This document shows positions 17,286 through 24,794 of a stretch of 26,745 nt of DNA, piece by piece. Origin of the DNA: CAYLLD01 sp964425135. Its GTDB lineage: Bacteria > Pseudomonadota > Alphaproteobacteria > Rhodobacterales > Rhodobacteraceae. Each line of letters opens with the position of its first letter. The first letter of the stretch is position 1. The notes below the pieces were generated by a model that was given only the letters and a program-made list of their open reading frames with translations, was not told the origin of the DNA and searched no databases. The translations under genes and the position numbers were made by a program. The stretch lies in contig CAYRKW010000045.1 of the NCBI GenBank assembly GCA_964425135.1, forward strand, positions 1-26,745, read 5' to 3'.

Positions 17286-19064
17286 TTATTCTGCCGCCAT
17301 CGCGCCTTCGGTGAATTGCAGGCGGGCGAGGCGGGCATAGAGGCCGTCTTGGGCGATTAACTCGTTATGGGTGCCGATGGCGGCGATGCGGCCTTGGTCC
17401 AGGACGATGATGCGGTCGGCTTTTTTCACGGTGGCCAGGCGATGGGCGATGATGAGGGTTGTGCGATCTTGCGCCATGGCCTCGACCGCTTGCTGGACGG
17501 CCCGTTCGCTTTCGGCATCCAGCGCGGAGGTGGCCTCGTCGAGCAGCAGGACGGGAGCGTTGCGCAAAATAGCGCGGGCGATGGCGATGCGCTGTTTCTG
17601 GCCGCCTGAAAGCATCACGCCGCGCTCGCCGACGTGGGTGTCGTAGCCATCGGGGAGACTGGTGAGGAACGTGTCGATGGCGGCGGCTTTTGCGGCGGCG
17701 GTGATCTCCTCATCGGTTGCATCGGGGCGTCCGAAGCGGATGTTCTCGCGGGCGGTTGTAGCGAAGATCACCGGCTCTTGCGGGACCAGCGCATAGGCAG
17801 TGCGCAGGGACTCGCGGGTGATGCTGTCGATGGGGGTGCCATCGAGTGTGATGCGGCCTGATTGCGGGTCGAAAAACCGCAAGAGCATTTGAAAAATGGT
17901 GGTTTTGCCGGCGCCGGACGGGCCGACGAAGGCGATGGTCTCGCCTGATGTGATGTCGAGCGAAACGTCATCAAGCGCTGCCTGATCGGGGCGGGCTGGG
18001 TAGTGGAATGTAACGCCTTCGAAGGACAGCGCACCGGTGATCGGTTGGGGCAGGGTTGCGGGATTGGCCGGATCCTCGACCGGATCTTCAGCGTGCAGCA
18101 GATTGACGAGGCGCTCGGTCGCGCCGGCGGCGCGTTGCAGCTCGCCCCATATTTCCGACAGGGCAGCAACCGCGCCTGCGACCAGGACGGCGTAGATGAC
18201 GAACTGGACGAGCGCACCTGCAGACATGTTGCCTGCCCGCACATCGCGCGCGCCGATCCACAAGACGCCGACGACGCCTGAAAAGATCAGGAAGATGACA
18301 ATAGCGGTCATGAACGAGCGGGTTTTGATGCGGCGGCGGGCGGCATCGAAGGCCTGTTCGGTGAGGGTGCCGAAGAAACTGCTGGCGGCGCGTTCATGGG
18401 TGTAGGCCTGGATCGTTTGCGCGGCCAGAAGCGTTTCGGAGGCGTTGCCGGAGCTTTCGGCGATTTTGTCCTGGCTTTCGCGCGACAGGATGCGGACGCG
18501 GCGGCCCAGCGTAAGAATGGGGACGATGACGAGGGGGACGATCAGCAGGACAAGGCCGGTGAGTTTGGCCGATGTCAGCAGCATAAAAATCAGCCCGCCA
18601 AACATGGTGAGTGTATTGCGCAGGGCGAAGGAGACGGACGAGGAGATAACCGACAGGATCAGGGTGGTGTCGGTGGTCAGGCGTGAGAGCACTTCGCCGG
18701 TCATGATCTTCTCGTAGAACGCCGGGCTCATGCCGATCACACGGTCATAAATGGCGCGGCGGACGTCTGCCACGACCCGCTCCCCGAGCCGTGTGACGAG
18801 GTAAAAGCGCAAACCTGTGAAGATCGCCAGAAGCGCGGCTATCGCGATGGCGGCGCCGAAATAGAGATCGATGATGCTGGTATCATCAACACTGAAATTA
18901 TCAATGATGCGCCGAACGGCGAGCGGCAGCGTGAGCGTAAGTCCGGCGGTGATCAAAAGCGCGGCCAGGGCTGCGATGATCATCGGGCGGTAGGGTGCTA
19001 GAAACGGGAGCAGTCCGCGCAACGGGCCGATGGTTTTCGATTTTTCGCGTTCTTCCTCGGCCAT
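17286..19064 (-). CDS. ABC exporter with fused membrane and ATPase domains, MsbA-like
   Basis: 592 residues from ATG 19064, which has GGAG about 11 bp upstream; an earlier in-frame ATG at 19097 has no ribosome site. The N-terminal half has six membrane helices (from LLPFLAPYRPMIIAALAALL onward) and the coupling segment MSPAFYEKIMTGEVLSRLTTD. The C-terminal half is a canonical ATPase: GPSGAGKT, ALVPQEPVIF, LSGGQKQR, VLLLDEATSALD and IIAHRLAT. All catalytic motifs are intact. It fits the alphaproteobacterial MsbA-related half-transporters, which act as homodimers at the inner membrane on lipids or other hydrophobic compounds. The exact substrate cannot be read from sequence. It is encoded next to tRNA-Gly and is not in the importer operon. 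Confidence 0.88.
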   Translation of the reverse strand: MAEEEREKSKTIGPLRGLLPFLAPYRPMIIAALAALLITAGLTLTLPLAVRRIIDNFSVDDTSIIDLYFGAAIAIAALLAIFTGLRFYLVTRLGERVVADVRRAIYDRVIGMSPAFYEKIMTGEVLSRLTTDTTLILSVISSSVSFALRNTLTMFGGLIFMLLTSAKLTGLVLLIVPLVIVPILTLGRRVRILSRESQDKIAESSGNASETLLAAQTIQAYTHERAASSFFGTLTEQAFDAARRRIKTRSFMTAIVIFLIFSGVVGVLWIGARDVRAGNMSAGALVQFVIYAVLVAGAVAALSEIWGELQRAAGATERLVNLLHAEDPVEDPANPATLPQPITGALSFEGVTFHYPARPDQAALDDVSLDITSGETIAFVGPSGAGKTTIFQMLLRFFDPQSGRITLDGTPIDSITRESLRTAYALVPQEPVIFATTARENIRFGRPDATDEEITAAAKAAAIDTFLTSLPDGYDTHVGERGVMLSGGQKQRIAIARAILRNAPVLLLDEATSALDAESERAVQQAVEAMAQDRTTLIIAHRLATVKKADRIIVLDQGRIAAIGTHNELIAQDGLYARLARLQFTEGAMAAE

Positions 19065-19173
19065 GGATTGCTTATCTCCCGCGCTGCCTGCTGGCATTTA
19101 AACTTTGCATTCGTGGATGACAATAAGGCGGCGGGGTATCGGCGTCGCGGGTGCTGATTTTTTGAGAAAGATT

Positions 19174-19247
<74 letters not shown>

Positions 19248-19322
19248 GCGCTCTGAGCGCTCTTGCTAGTTCAGTATCGGGGTGACGTCAAGAATTGATG
19301 CGCGGCTCAGTTGCAAAACGGA

Positions 19323-19340
19323 GCGGCCCTTGCGGGCCGC
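19323..19340 (-). terminator. GC hairpin with T tract after the DUF1479 gene
   Basis: GCGGCCC and GGGCCGC pair perfectly over 7 bp with a 4-base loop. On the minus strand it is followed by TCCGTTTTGC, resembling an intrinsic terminator about 170 bp after the DUF1479 stop. A second perfect hairpin (GTTTCGCG/CGCGAAAC, 19351-19370) precedes it; on the plus strand that one is followed by CGTTTTTG. The rest of 19248-19513 holds nothing else that I recognise. Confidence 0.45.
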
Positions 19341-19513
19341 ACGACATATCGTTTCGCGCGGGCGCGAAACCGTTTTTGAGTATTTGTTGGAAAGATGAAG
19401 GTTTTGTGCGGTTACAGCGCCCGAGCTAGTCCTTGGATCGCTTATTCGCTGCCTTTCGCTTCGCTCAAACGCGAAAAGCGGTGCGTTGTGTTTCAGGTTA
19501 AAGGTCGGACGCC

Positions 19514-20746
19514 TTAGCTCAGGCAGAGTTGTGCTTTTCCCAGATCGGTCAGATCTTCGAGCGTGGCGCGGCCTTCGAAATCCACCTCGTAATCTTCGGC
19601 CGCGAAATCGGGCGCGCTTTTGCCTGCAAGGAAGGATTGGGCTTGTTTGCGGGCGTAGGCTTCGTTTTTTGGGCATTTGGGGGATGCGCCAATGTAGATC
19701 ACGCTGGCAAAATCGTCGCCTTTATGTTCATCCGCGACGGAGTGTATGACATCCGGGTGCCACCAAACGGTATCGCCCGGCTCCACTGTTGGGATGGAGA
19801 TCAGCCCGTCCATTAACTCGCCATGCCATTTGGCGCTTGCGCCCAGCGCGCGGCCCGGTTCGGCGCCGCACAAATCGTCGCTCGCCACATCGTCTTGCAA
19901 GGCGCGCAGCAGGAAATAGCTGATCGAGTTTGCGATCGGCAAGAGCGAGAGTGTGCCATCCTCGGGGCCTTGGGTAGTCAGGCCGGTCCAGCCTTGAAAG
20001 GTGCGGAACATGGAGCATACCGCGGGTGAGGCGTATTCGCGGGTTTGGGTGCGGTAGGTGGCCCGCCATGGATCGTAGTCTTCAAGCTGCCCCGAAAAAA
20101 TCGCGCCGTAGATTTTCTGATAGGCCGGATCGACCCAGCGTTCGTAAGAACCGCTGTCCATATGCGGCGACAGGCCAAGCGTGGTATCGCCGGGGGCGCG
20201 GCGGCGGGTGCGGTCGGCGTAGGCGTAGTCGTGATTGGGATCGAACTCTTCGCCCATCGGCCCGTCGGTTTTCCAAAGGCCGTTCAAAAAGCGCTTGGTG
20301 GCAGCCATGCTTTCGGCTTGTCGCGCCATGACCTGCGGTTTGGACCAGTAGAGCCCGTAAATCTGGGGCGCGCCTGCATCGAGTTGTGAGAAGTATTTGT
20401 CCAGGCCAGCTTTTTCCTTGGCTTTGGTCAAATAGTCATTGCGCTCGATATAGTCGCCAATCTCTTCGTTCCACTCGCGGGCCTGGTCTTGCTCGAACAC
20501 GCCGCGCACGATCACGCAGCCGCGGTTTTTGATGGCGTCGATGCGGCTTTGGCTGACGTTTCCGGCGTTTATATCCGCATAAGACAACTCTGGGATAATC
20601 TCCTGACCCTTGGCCTGCGCGCTCTGGATTGTCTCAACCTCGCGGAGCATCTGGTCGCGCACGGTCGCAAAGGCGGCTTTGGTGTCGGAGATTGCGCGCA
20701 AATGGGCTTTGGCCGCTGCAACGTATGATTTGATTTGCTCGGACAT
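19514..20746 (-). CDS. DUF1479 family protein, putative Fe(II)-dependent oxygenase fold
   Basis: 410 residues from ATG 20746, chosen because GGGAG lies 6 bp upstream; a second ATG two codons earlier abuts that site. DUF1479 (YbiU-like) proteins carry a double-stranded beta-helix fold of the Fe/2-oxoglutarate oxygenase type. Here HMD (His195, Asp197) and HPDVIH (His335) give the H-x-D ... H iron triad. Conserved surroundings include LGLSPHMDSGSYERW, FRTFQGWTGLT and VEPGDTVWWHPD. No signal peptide is seen. The substrate is unknown. It lies 53 bp downstream of the capsule-type gene on the same strand and may share its transcript. Confidence 0.85.
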   Translation of the reverse strand: MSEQIKSYVAAAKAHLRAISDTKAAFATVRDQMLREVETIQSAQAKGQEIIPELSYADINAGNVSQSRIDAIKNRGCVIVRGVFEQDQAREWNEEIGDYIERNDYLTKAKEKAGLDKYFSQLDAGAPQIYGLYWSKPQVMARQAESMAATKRFLNGLWKTDGPMGEEFDPNHDYAYADRTRRRAPGDTTLGLSPHMDSGSYERWVDPAYQKIYGAIFSGQLEDYDPWRATYRTQTREYASPAVCSMFRTFQGWTGLTTQGPEDGTLSLLPIANSISYFLLRALQDDVASDDLCGAEPGRALGASAKWHGELMDGLISIPTVEPGDTVWWHPDVIHSVADEHKGDDFASVIYIGASPKCPKNEAYARKQAQSFLAGKSAPDFAAEDYEVDFEGRATLEDLTDLGKAQLCLS

Positions 20747-20799
20747 ATCCATCTCCCGCCGCTGAACTTTGGATGAGTGTGCCAAGTGCGGCAAGAAGG

Positions 20800-21840
20800 T
20801 CAAGCGTGATTATCCGCGCCAATCATGTGCGCGATGCGTTCGAGCGAAGTTGGGGTGAACGTGTTGGGCGCTTTGACCATCGTTTCGAAAAACACATCGG
20901 AGGTCAGAGCGGTCATCAAGGCATCGCGCGCCGATGGATCAAAGCTGATGTTTTGCGGGCAGGCCAGGGCGGTCATGAGATCGTTGGTGGAATTGATCTT
21001 GGTCGCGGTGCCGGGGCGCTGGTAAATCGCATGGCCCAGCACCAGTACCGGTTTATCAAAGTAGAAAGCTTCGAGCCCGACCGATGAATTGACCGTAAGG
21101 ACCAGCTCGGCCCGTTCGATCATATGGTACGTGTCGGTGCGCGCAGTGAGTTGCAGCTTGTCGCCTGAAAGGGAGGCATATTTACGGGTCATCTCCGGTT
21201 TTGCGCGGGGGTGGGGTTTGAGAAGGATGCGCCAGTTTTCCGGCAGCGCGCTCGCGGCGGTTTTTAGGGTCGTGAGCAGCATATCCATCGAGGCGATCCA
21301 GTCTCCCATGTGGGTGATCTGGGTGTCATGGGGCATCTGAAGGGGCACGAAAATGTAGGGGCGGTCCAAATCCGTCGTGTCGTTTGCGGGTGGAGCATCA
21401 CGGGGGTGCGGCGCGCGAAGCTGTGATTTGAGCGCGCGCCAGTTGCTGCCGCCCAGCGCGAGCGGTGCAGAGGTCTGCACGAAACTATGCGCGGCATTCA
21501 CGCCCTGCCAGTCAATCTGGATGCGATTGGGAATGGCCGTGCGCTCGGCGAAGAGGACGCGATGACCTGCGGCTCTCGCGGCGGCAACGAACTGCGCGCG
21601 CCGCCCTTTCAGGCCGTTCCACACCAGCGCGATCGCGTTGGGGTCGGGGTGCAGTGGGCTGTCGCCACCACTGCGCGGCCATATATTGAGGATACGGGAC
21701 GCGGGGTGCAGTGCGCATATCTGGCGCAGGAGTTTGCGCCGGGCGTATGGCGCGCCCAGGGCGACGATGGGATGTGGGATGCGCGACTGGCTTTCGGCGC
21801 GGTTAGGTCGGAAACGTTGCGATTTGGGCCAGTAATTCAT
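20800..21840 (-). CDS. KpsS/LipB-like capsular polysaccharide export or synthesis protein
   Basis: About 346 residues from ATG 21840; a GTG at 21849 is an alternative. Either start overlaps the end of the glycosyltransferase gene. The C-terminal part shows the family pattern: PYIFVPLQMPHDTQI, a KPHPR motif, then VNSSVGLEAFYFDKPVLVLGHAIY, as in capsule proteins that build or export the Kdo-linked glycolipid anchor. The N-terminal part (NYWPKSQRFRPN onward) is Arg/Pro-rich and less conserved. It probably acts in the cytoplasm at the inner membrane on surface polysaccharide. The overlap with a GT4 gene supports this pathway, but the glycan is unknown. Confidence 0.7.
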   Translation of the reverse strand: MNYWPKSQRFRPNRAESQSRIPHPIVALGAPYARRKLLRQICALHPASRILNIWPRSGGDSPLHPDPNAIALVWNGLKGRRAQFVAAARAAGHRVLFAERTAIPNRIQIDWQGVNAAHSFVQTSAPLALGGSNWRALKSQLRAPHPRDAPPANDTTDLDRPYIFVPLQMPHDTQITHMGDWIASMDMLLTTLKTAASALPENWRILLKPHPRAKPEMTRKYASLSGDKLQLTARTDTYHMIERAELVLTVNSSVGLEAFYFDKPVLVLGHAIYQRPGTATKINSTNDLMTALACPQNISFDPSARDALMTALTSDVFFETMVKAPNTFTPTSLERIAHMIGADNHA

Positions 21841-22900
21841 CTGCGACACTCGTCCATGATCGGGTTTCTTGCAACTGCGCAGCCTTGGCCCCGGCCAGCG
21901 TTAAGATTGCTTTAACCATATCATCGGTGCTGTCCGGATCAAAGAGGATGATGTCGCCCGATGCCGACGGCAGGAGCGGGGACAGGATGCGCGATGCGGC
22001 GATGGGCTTGCCGAAAAAGAGGGCCTCGCCAAGCGGCAGGGCAAAGCCTTCGGCGCGGCTGGGCAGGATCAGCCCGTGGCAGTTTTGGTAGAGCGCCTGC
22101 ATTGCCGCGTGATCGGGGCTTGGGACGACATGGATATGCGCGGCGCTTTGGCGCGTGAGGTGGCCGGCGAGCACCAGTTTGGGCAGGCTCGGGTTTTGAG
22201 CGCGTGCGCGGGTGTAGGCGTCGATCAGGCGGGGGCCGTTTTTCCAGAATTTGAGCGGTCCGACGTGCAGGAAGTAGGGCTGCGTGATGGGTGGCGGTGG
22301 CGCGGTGACGGTTCGGTAATGATAGGCGAGGCGCAGGACGGTTGGGTTTGTGTTGGGGTGGAGCGTGCGGATGTTGTCGCGGGTGATGGCCGATGGGGTC
22401 AGAAGCTCGGCTTTGCTGGCGCATATGTCGCGCAGAACGTTGCGCTGGCGGCGGATGAGGCGGCGGCTGGGCACCTCGATGCCAAGCGCCATGGAGGTAT
22501 CGTGGATCATCACCATATGTCGCGCGTTTGGGCGTCGTTTTAGAAGCGCTGCGATCATTTCGGGACGGCCAAGTGATATGATGGTGTCTTTGGGGTCGAT
22601 CTGTACAGTCGAGAGGCGGATGTCGGGGCGCCTTGGAGGGAAGTGCCACTTGGCGAAGTGTCGGCGGCGGGGGGCATTGGCGGTGTGGCTCCAGCGTTCC
22701 GGGGTATCGAGGTTTTTGTCGGAGAGCCAATCGTTTGGCGCGCGATGCAGTTGATTCTTGCGCGGGTCGAAGACAATCAACGCCGCATCGCCGCGCTTTG
22801 CCAGAACATGACCGATTTCCAGCAAAACGCGATCAATTCCGCGAGGAGCTTTACCACGCGCCGCCATCATCCAGAGCTCTGTGATGTTGAAAAAAAGCAT
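21803..22900 (-). CDS. Glycosyltransferase, GT4 type
   Basis: 365 residues from ATG 22900 with AGGG a few bases upstream. The N terminus (RGKAPRGIDRVLLEIG) is like glycosyltransferases that begin with a GIxRV motif. The C-terminal half has the GT-B nucleotide-sugar site: YFLHVGPLKFWKN, then LPSRAEGFALPLGEALFFGKP with the E-x7-E pair. This supports transfer of a sugar from an activated nucleotide donor, most likely onto a surface glycan. It overlaps the KpsS-like gene by about 40 bp and follows the YgjV-like gene by 33 bp, all on one strand, which looks like an operon. The very Pro/Arg-rich loops are unusual but have no stop or shift. Confidence 0.85.
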   Translation of the reverse strand: MLFFNITELWMMAARGKAPRGIDRVLLEIGHVLAKRGDAALIVFDPRKNQLHRAPNDWLSDKNLDTPERWSHTANAPRRRHFAKWHFPPRRPDIRLSTVQIDPKDTIISLGRPEMIAALLKRRPNARHMVMIHDTSMALGIEVPSRRLIRRQRNVLRDICASKAELLTPSAITRDNIRTLHPNTNPTVLRLAYHYRTVTAPPPPITQPYFLHVGPLKFWKNGPRLIDAYTRARAQNPSLPKLVLAGHLTRQSAAHIHVVPSPDHAAMQALYQNCHGLILPSRAEGFALPLGEALFFGKPIAASRILSPLLPSASGDIILFDPDSTDDMVKAILTLAGAKAAQLQETRSWTSVADELLAQIATFPT

Positions 22901-22933
22901 CGCGCTGCCCTTAGCGCGAAGGCTTTGGCCTGT

Positions 22934-23155
22934 CTACGAAGCGGCTTTGCGCAGACACATCAGGCGGTAGCCGTGCAGGAGCAGCATCACGGCGTTGAGG
23001 ACGAAGACGGGCCAGACCTCGGCGAGAAAGCCGTAGAGGATGAAGGTCGCGTTGCCTGCGATATTGCAGGCGCGCATGTGGATTTGGGACTTCATGCAGG
23101 CCATCATGATGAGGAAAAATCCGGCCAGATAGCCTAATGCGTCGATGCCGATCAT
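22934..23155 (-). CDS. YgjV-like small inner-membrane protein
   Basis: 73 residues with three hydrophobic stretches (GYLAGFFLIMMACM, ATFILYGFLAEVWPVFVLNA, AVMLLLHGYRL). The pattern of early DALGYLAGF, a MRACNIAGNATFILYG centre and a C-terminal LLLHGYRL resembles YgjV-type proteins of unknown function. ATG 23155 has AAGGGA 9 bp upstream. It is the first certain gene of the minus-strand polysaccharide group. Confidence 0.65.
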   Translation of the reverse strand: MIGIDALGYLAGFFLIMMACMKSQIHMRACNIAGNATFILYGFLAEVWPVFVLNAVMLLLHGYRLMCLRKAAS

Positions 23156-23239
23156 GAGCCTGATCCCTTTTTGCGGCGTGCATTATTGCCATTGGCTTAG
23201 CGCGGGTTGGGTGGACGTTCAGTGAGGTTTGTCACAGTT

Positions 23240-23437
23240 TCACGTGACATTCTCGTCGGCCATGCGCCGCCATTGCCGGACATGATTGCGATGGTTTCTA
23301 ATCTTGCACACCACGCGGGGACTGAGCGCGATGCTGAAGATGAGCACAGACCAAGAATGGGTGATCAATATGATGAATGCGAGCAGGATCTGGAGCGTAA
23401 CGCCGCGATGGATCTGGGCTTTGACGTGAAGTGGCAT
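23240..23437 (-). CDS. Doubtful small ORF with one membrane segment
   Basis: 65 residues from ATG 23437 with GAGAG about 9 bp upstream. A single hydrophobic helix (LQILLAFIILITHSWSVLIFSIAL) is followed by a basic tail. No family is recognised. It lies on the same strand as the YgjV-like gene, 84 bp upstream of it. The frame extends further upstream without a stop, but that part overlaps the lipoprotein promoter and looks non-coding. A plus-strand frame over the same bases is no more convincing. Confidence 0.3.
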   Translation of the reverse strand: MPLHVKAQIHRGVTLQILLAFIILITHSWSVLIFSIALSPRVVCKIRNHRNHVRQWRRMADENVT

Positions 23438-23527
23438 CGGATAAGTCTCTCGTTGGGTGAGGTGTTGCGGTGACACGGCTGAGATTGACAGGTTGCGGAA
23501 GATCGAGATGTGACAAGCGCCACGCCG

Positions 23528-23557
23528 TTGACGCTGCGGGCTTGGTCTGCCTAGAGT
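23528..23557 (+). promoter_or_regulatory. Sigma-70-type promoter of the small lipoprotein genes
   Basis: TTGACG (23528-23533) and TAGAGT (23552-23557) are separated by 18 bp. The -10 box ends 31 bp before the entericidin-like ATG, leaving a short leader. A second TTGACA near 23484 lacks a good partner box. Confidence 0.5.
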
Positions 23558-23588
23558 GGACGGGATAGACGTTTGGGAGACATGACAT

Positions 23589-23702
23589 ATGACACGCGTT
23601 TTGCTAATTCTTACCGTGAGCCTCAGCCTTGCGGGCTGCGAGACCATCCGTGGGTTGGGGCGTGATCTTAACAATGTCGGGGATGCTCTTTTGGGCAACT
23701 GA
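23589..23702 (+). CDS. Entericidin-like small lipoprotein
   Basis: 37 residues, from ATG 23589 with GGGAG about 9 bp upstream. A short hydrophobic leader (VLLILTVSLSLAGC) ends in a clear lipobox, so Cys17 should be lipidated. The mature part begins CETIRGLGRDLNNVGDALLG, the pattern of the entericidin EcnA/EcnB family (CxTxxGxGxD). Entericidins are tiny membrane lipoproteins; in E. coli they form an antidote/toxin pair that responds to stress. Here one entericidin-like gene is followed by a second tiny lipoprotein 61 bp later on the same strand. Confidence 0.75.
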   Translation: MTRVLLILTVSLSLAGCETIRGLGRDLNNVGDALLGN

Positions 23703-23763
23703 GCGGCTTTTCGACCTATCGACTTTGACGCGCGATTGCGCAGACACGAAAAGGACTGAAGAC

Positions 23764-23895
23764 ATGACAAAACTGATCGCATCCGCATTGCTACTGGGCG
23801 CATTGGCGCTTTCCGGCTGCGCGCCATTGGTCGGCGCTGGCGCTGTTGTGCTGGCTGATGAAGCAGCTGAGCAAGAGGGTGGGAATTTGTTTTAA
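23764..23895 (+). CDS. Small lipoprotein of unknown function
   Basis: 43 residues from ATG 23764 with AGGA about 9 bp upstream. The leader MTKLIASALLLGALALSGC ends in a lipobox (LSGC, Cys19). The mature peptide has a glycine/alanine stretch (APLVGAGAVVLAD) that could insert in a membrane, and an acidic end (DEAAEQEGGNLF). It is not an obvious entericidin. The frame is open upstream to 23629 but that part overlaps the first lipoprotein gene in another frame. Probably cotranscribed with that gene. Confidence 0.65.
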   Translation: MTKLIASALLLGALALSGCAPLVGAGAVVLADEAAEQEGGNLF

Positions 23896-23914
23896 GCCCG
23901 GTTGGGAGCGTCGT

Positions 23915-24330
23915 GAGAGATCCCCGCTTGTGCGGGGGTGACGTGTGGGGAAGTTGGCGCAACGGGCGTCATTCCCGCGAAGGCGGGAACCTCTTAAAGT
24001 NNNNNNNNNNNNNNNNNNNNNNNNNNNNNNNNNNNNNNNNNNNNNNNNNNNNNNNNNNNNNNNNNNNNNNNNNNNNNNNNNNNNNNNNNNNNNNNNNNNN
24101 TGGGGAAGTTGGCGCAACGGGCGTCATTCCCGCGAAGGCGGGAACCTCTTAAAGTGCATGCGCTGTGAGTTGGCTGGCGCGCTGTTTGAGAGATCCCCGC
24201 TTGTGCGGGGGTGACGTGTGGGGAAGTTGGCGCAACGGGCGTCATTCCCGCGAAGGCGGGAACCTCTTAAAGTACATGCGCTGTGAGTTGGCTGGCGCGC
24301 CGTTTGAGAAATCCCCGCTTGTGCGGGGTG
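23915..24330. repeat. Array of double-palindrome repeats of about 118 bp, interrupted by an assembly gap
   Basis: Each unit has two stem-loops: ATCCCCGCTTGTGCGGGG and ATTCCCGCGAAGGCGGGAA, joined by a spacer containing GAAGTTGGCGCAACGGGCG. Copies lie at 23915-24000, 24101-24155 (left part lost in the gap), 24188-24273, and a truncated first half at 24306-24330. The 86-bp cores of the first and third copies agree in length and, by eye, in sequence, and units recur every 118 bp (24101 to 24219). Such palindromes are widespread intergenic elements in alphaproteobacteria. Confidence 0.85.
24001..24100. other. Assembly gap (100 N)
   Basis: Exactly 100 undetermined bases inside the palindrome array. 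The identical flanking text (CTCTTAAAGT before, GGGGAAGTTGG after) suggests that the assembler failed on the repeat, so the true length and copy number are unknown. Confidence 0.99.
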
Positions 24331-24357
24331 TTAGTGCGGTGTTGAAGTATCCGTTTA

Positions 24358-24642
24358 TCAAAAAGGCAATGCCAGATCGCGCCAATTGGGGTTCATGGCC
24401 GTGATCAGCTTGATTTTCCAAGCGCGGTTCCATTTCTTAAGACGTTTCTCGCGCGTGATGGCCTCGCGCATGTCGCTGTGGGTTTCGAACCAGACGAGCT
24501 TTTTGCAATTGTAGCGTTTTGTGAAACCGGGCAGCAGCCCTTTGCGGTGCTGGAAACAACGTCTTTCCAGATCGCTCGTCACGCCGATATAGAGTGTTCC
24601 GTTGGGTTTGTTGGTGACGATGTAGACGTAGGATGGCTGCAT
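24358..24642 (-). CDS. Small GIY-YIG nuclease-domain protein
   Basis: 94 residues from ATG 24642. The GIY-YIG motif appears as YVYIVTNK and TLYIGVTSD, with the catalytic Arg in DLERRCFQH and the metal-binding Glu candidate in AITREKRLKKW. The segment YNCKKLVWFETH is typical of the stand-alone UvrC/YhbQ-like class. The frame continues upstream into translated repeat sequence, so the ATG before QPSYVYI is the sensible start; its ribosome site is poor. Palindromic repeat copies flank it on both sides (24306-24330 and 24697-24780). The cellular role of this class is not established; DNA cleavage is assumed from the fold. Confidence 0.82.
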   Translation of the reverse strand: MQPSYVYIVTNKPNGTLYIGVTSDLERRCFQHRKGLLPGFTKRYNCKKLVWFETHSDMREAITREKRLKKWNRAWKIKLITAMNPNWRDLALPF

Positions 24643-24696
24643 CGTGCAGATGATGGGTCGGCTTGGTTTATGCGAGGTTAACGCGGAGCTTGAGGT

Positions 24697-24780
24697 GGGA
24701 GATCCCCGCTTTTGCGGGGATGACGTGTGCGGGAGATGGCGCAACGGGCGTCATTCCCGCGTAGGCGGGAACCTCTTACA
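24697..24780. repeat. Diverged copy of the double-palindrome repeat, downstream of lepA
   Basis: Same two stem-loops (ATCCCCGCTTTTGCGGGGAT and ATTCCCGCGTAGGCGGGAA) and the same GGCGCAACGGGCG spacer, with a few changes. It starts 14 bp after the lepA stop on the transcribed minus strand, so it should form strong hairpins in the lepA mRNA 3' end and may serve as its terminator or stabiliser. Confidence 0.8.
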
Positions 24781-24794
24781 TCAAGCTCTAACCC

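Noticed and set aside
23438..23962. Upstream part of the long minus-strand frame 23240-23962 and its repeat-derived N terminus
   Set aside because: It is the translation of palindromic repeats and of the reverse of the two lipoprotein genes; composition is Arg/Ser/Pro-rich with no domain.
23915..24330. CRISPR array
   Set aside because: The repeat units are long (about 118 bp), contain two palindromes each, and have no unique spacers of regular length; there are no cas genes nearby.
24660..24744. Longer version of the GIY-YIG protein starting at 24744
   Set aside because: The extra N terminus translates the palindromic repeat (HTSSPQKRGSP), a typical annotation artefact.
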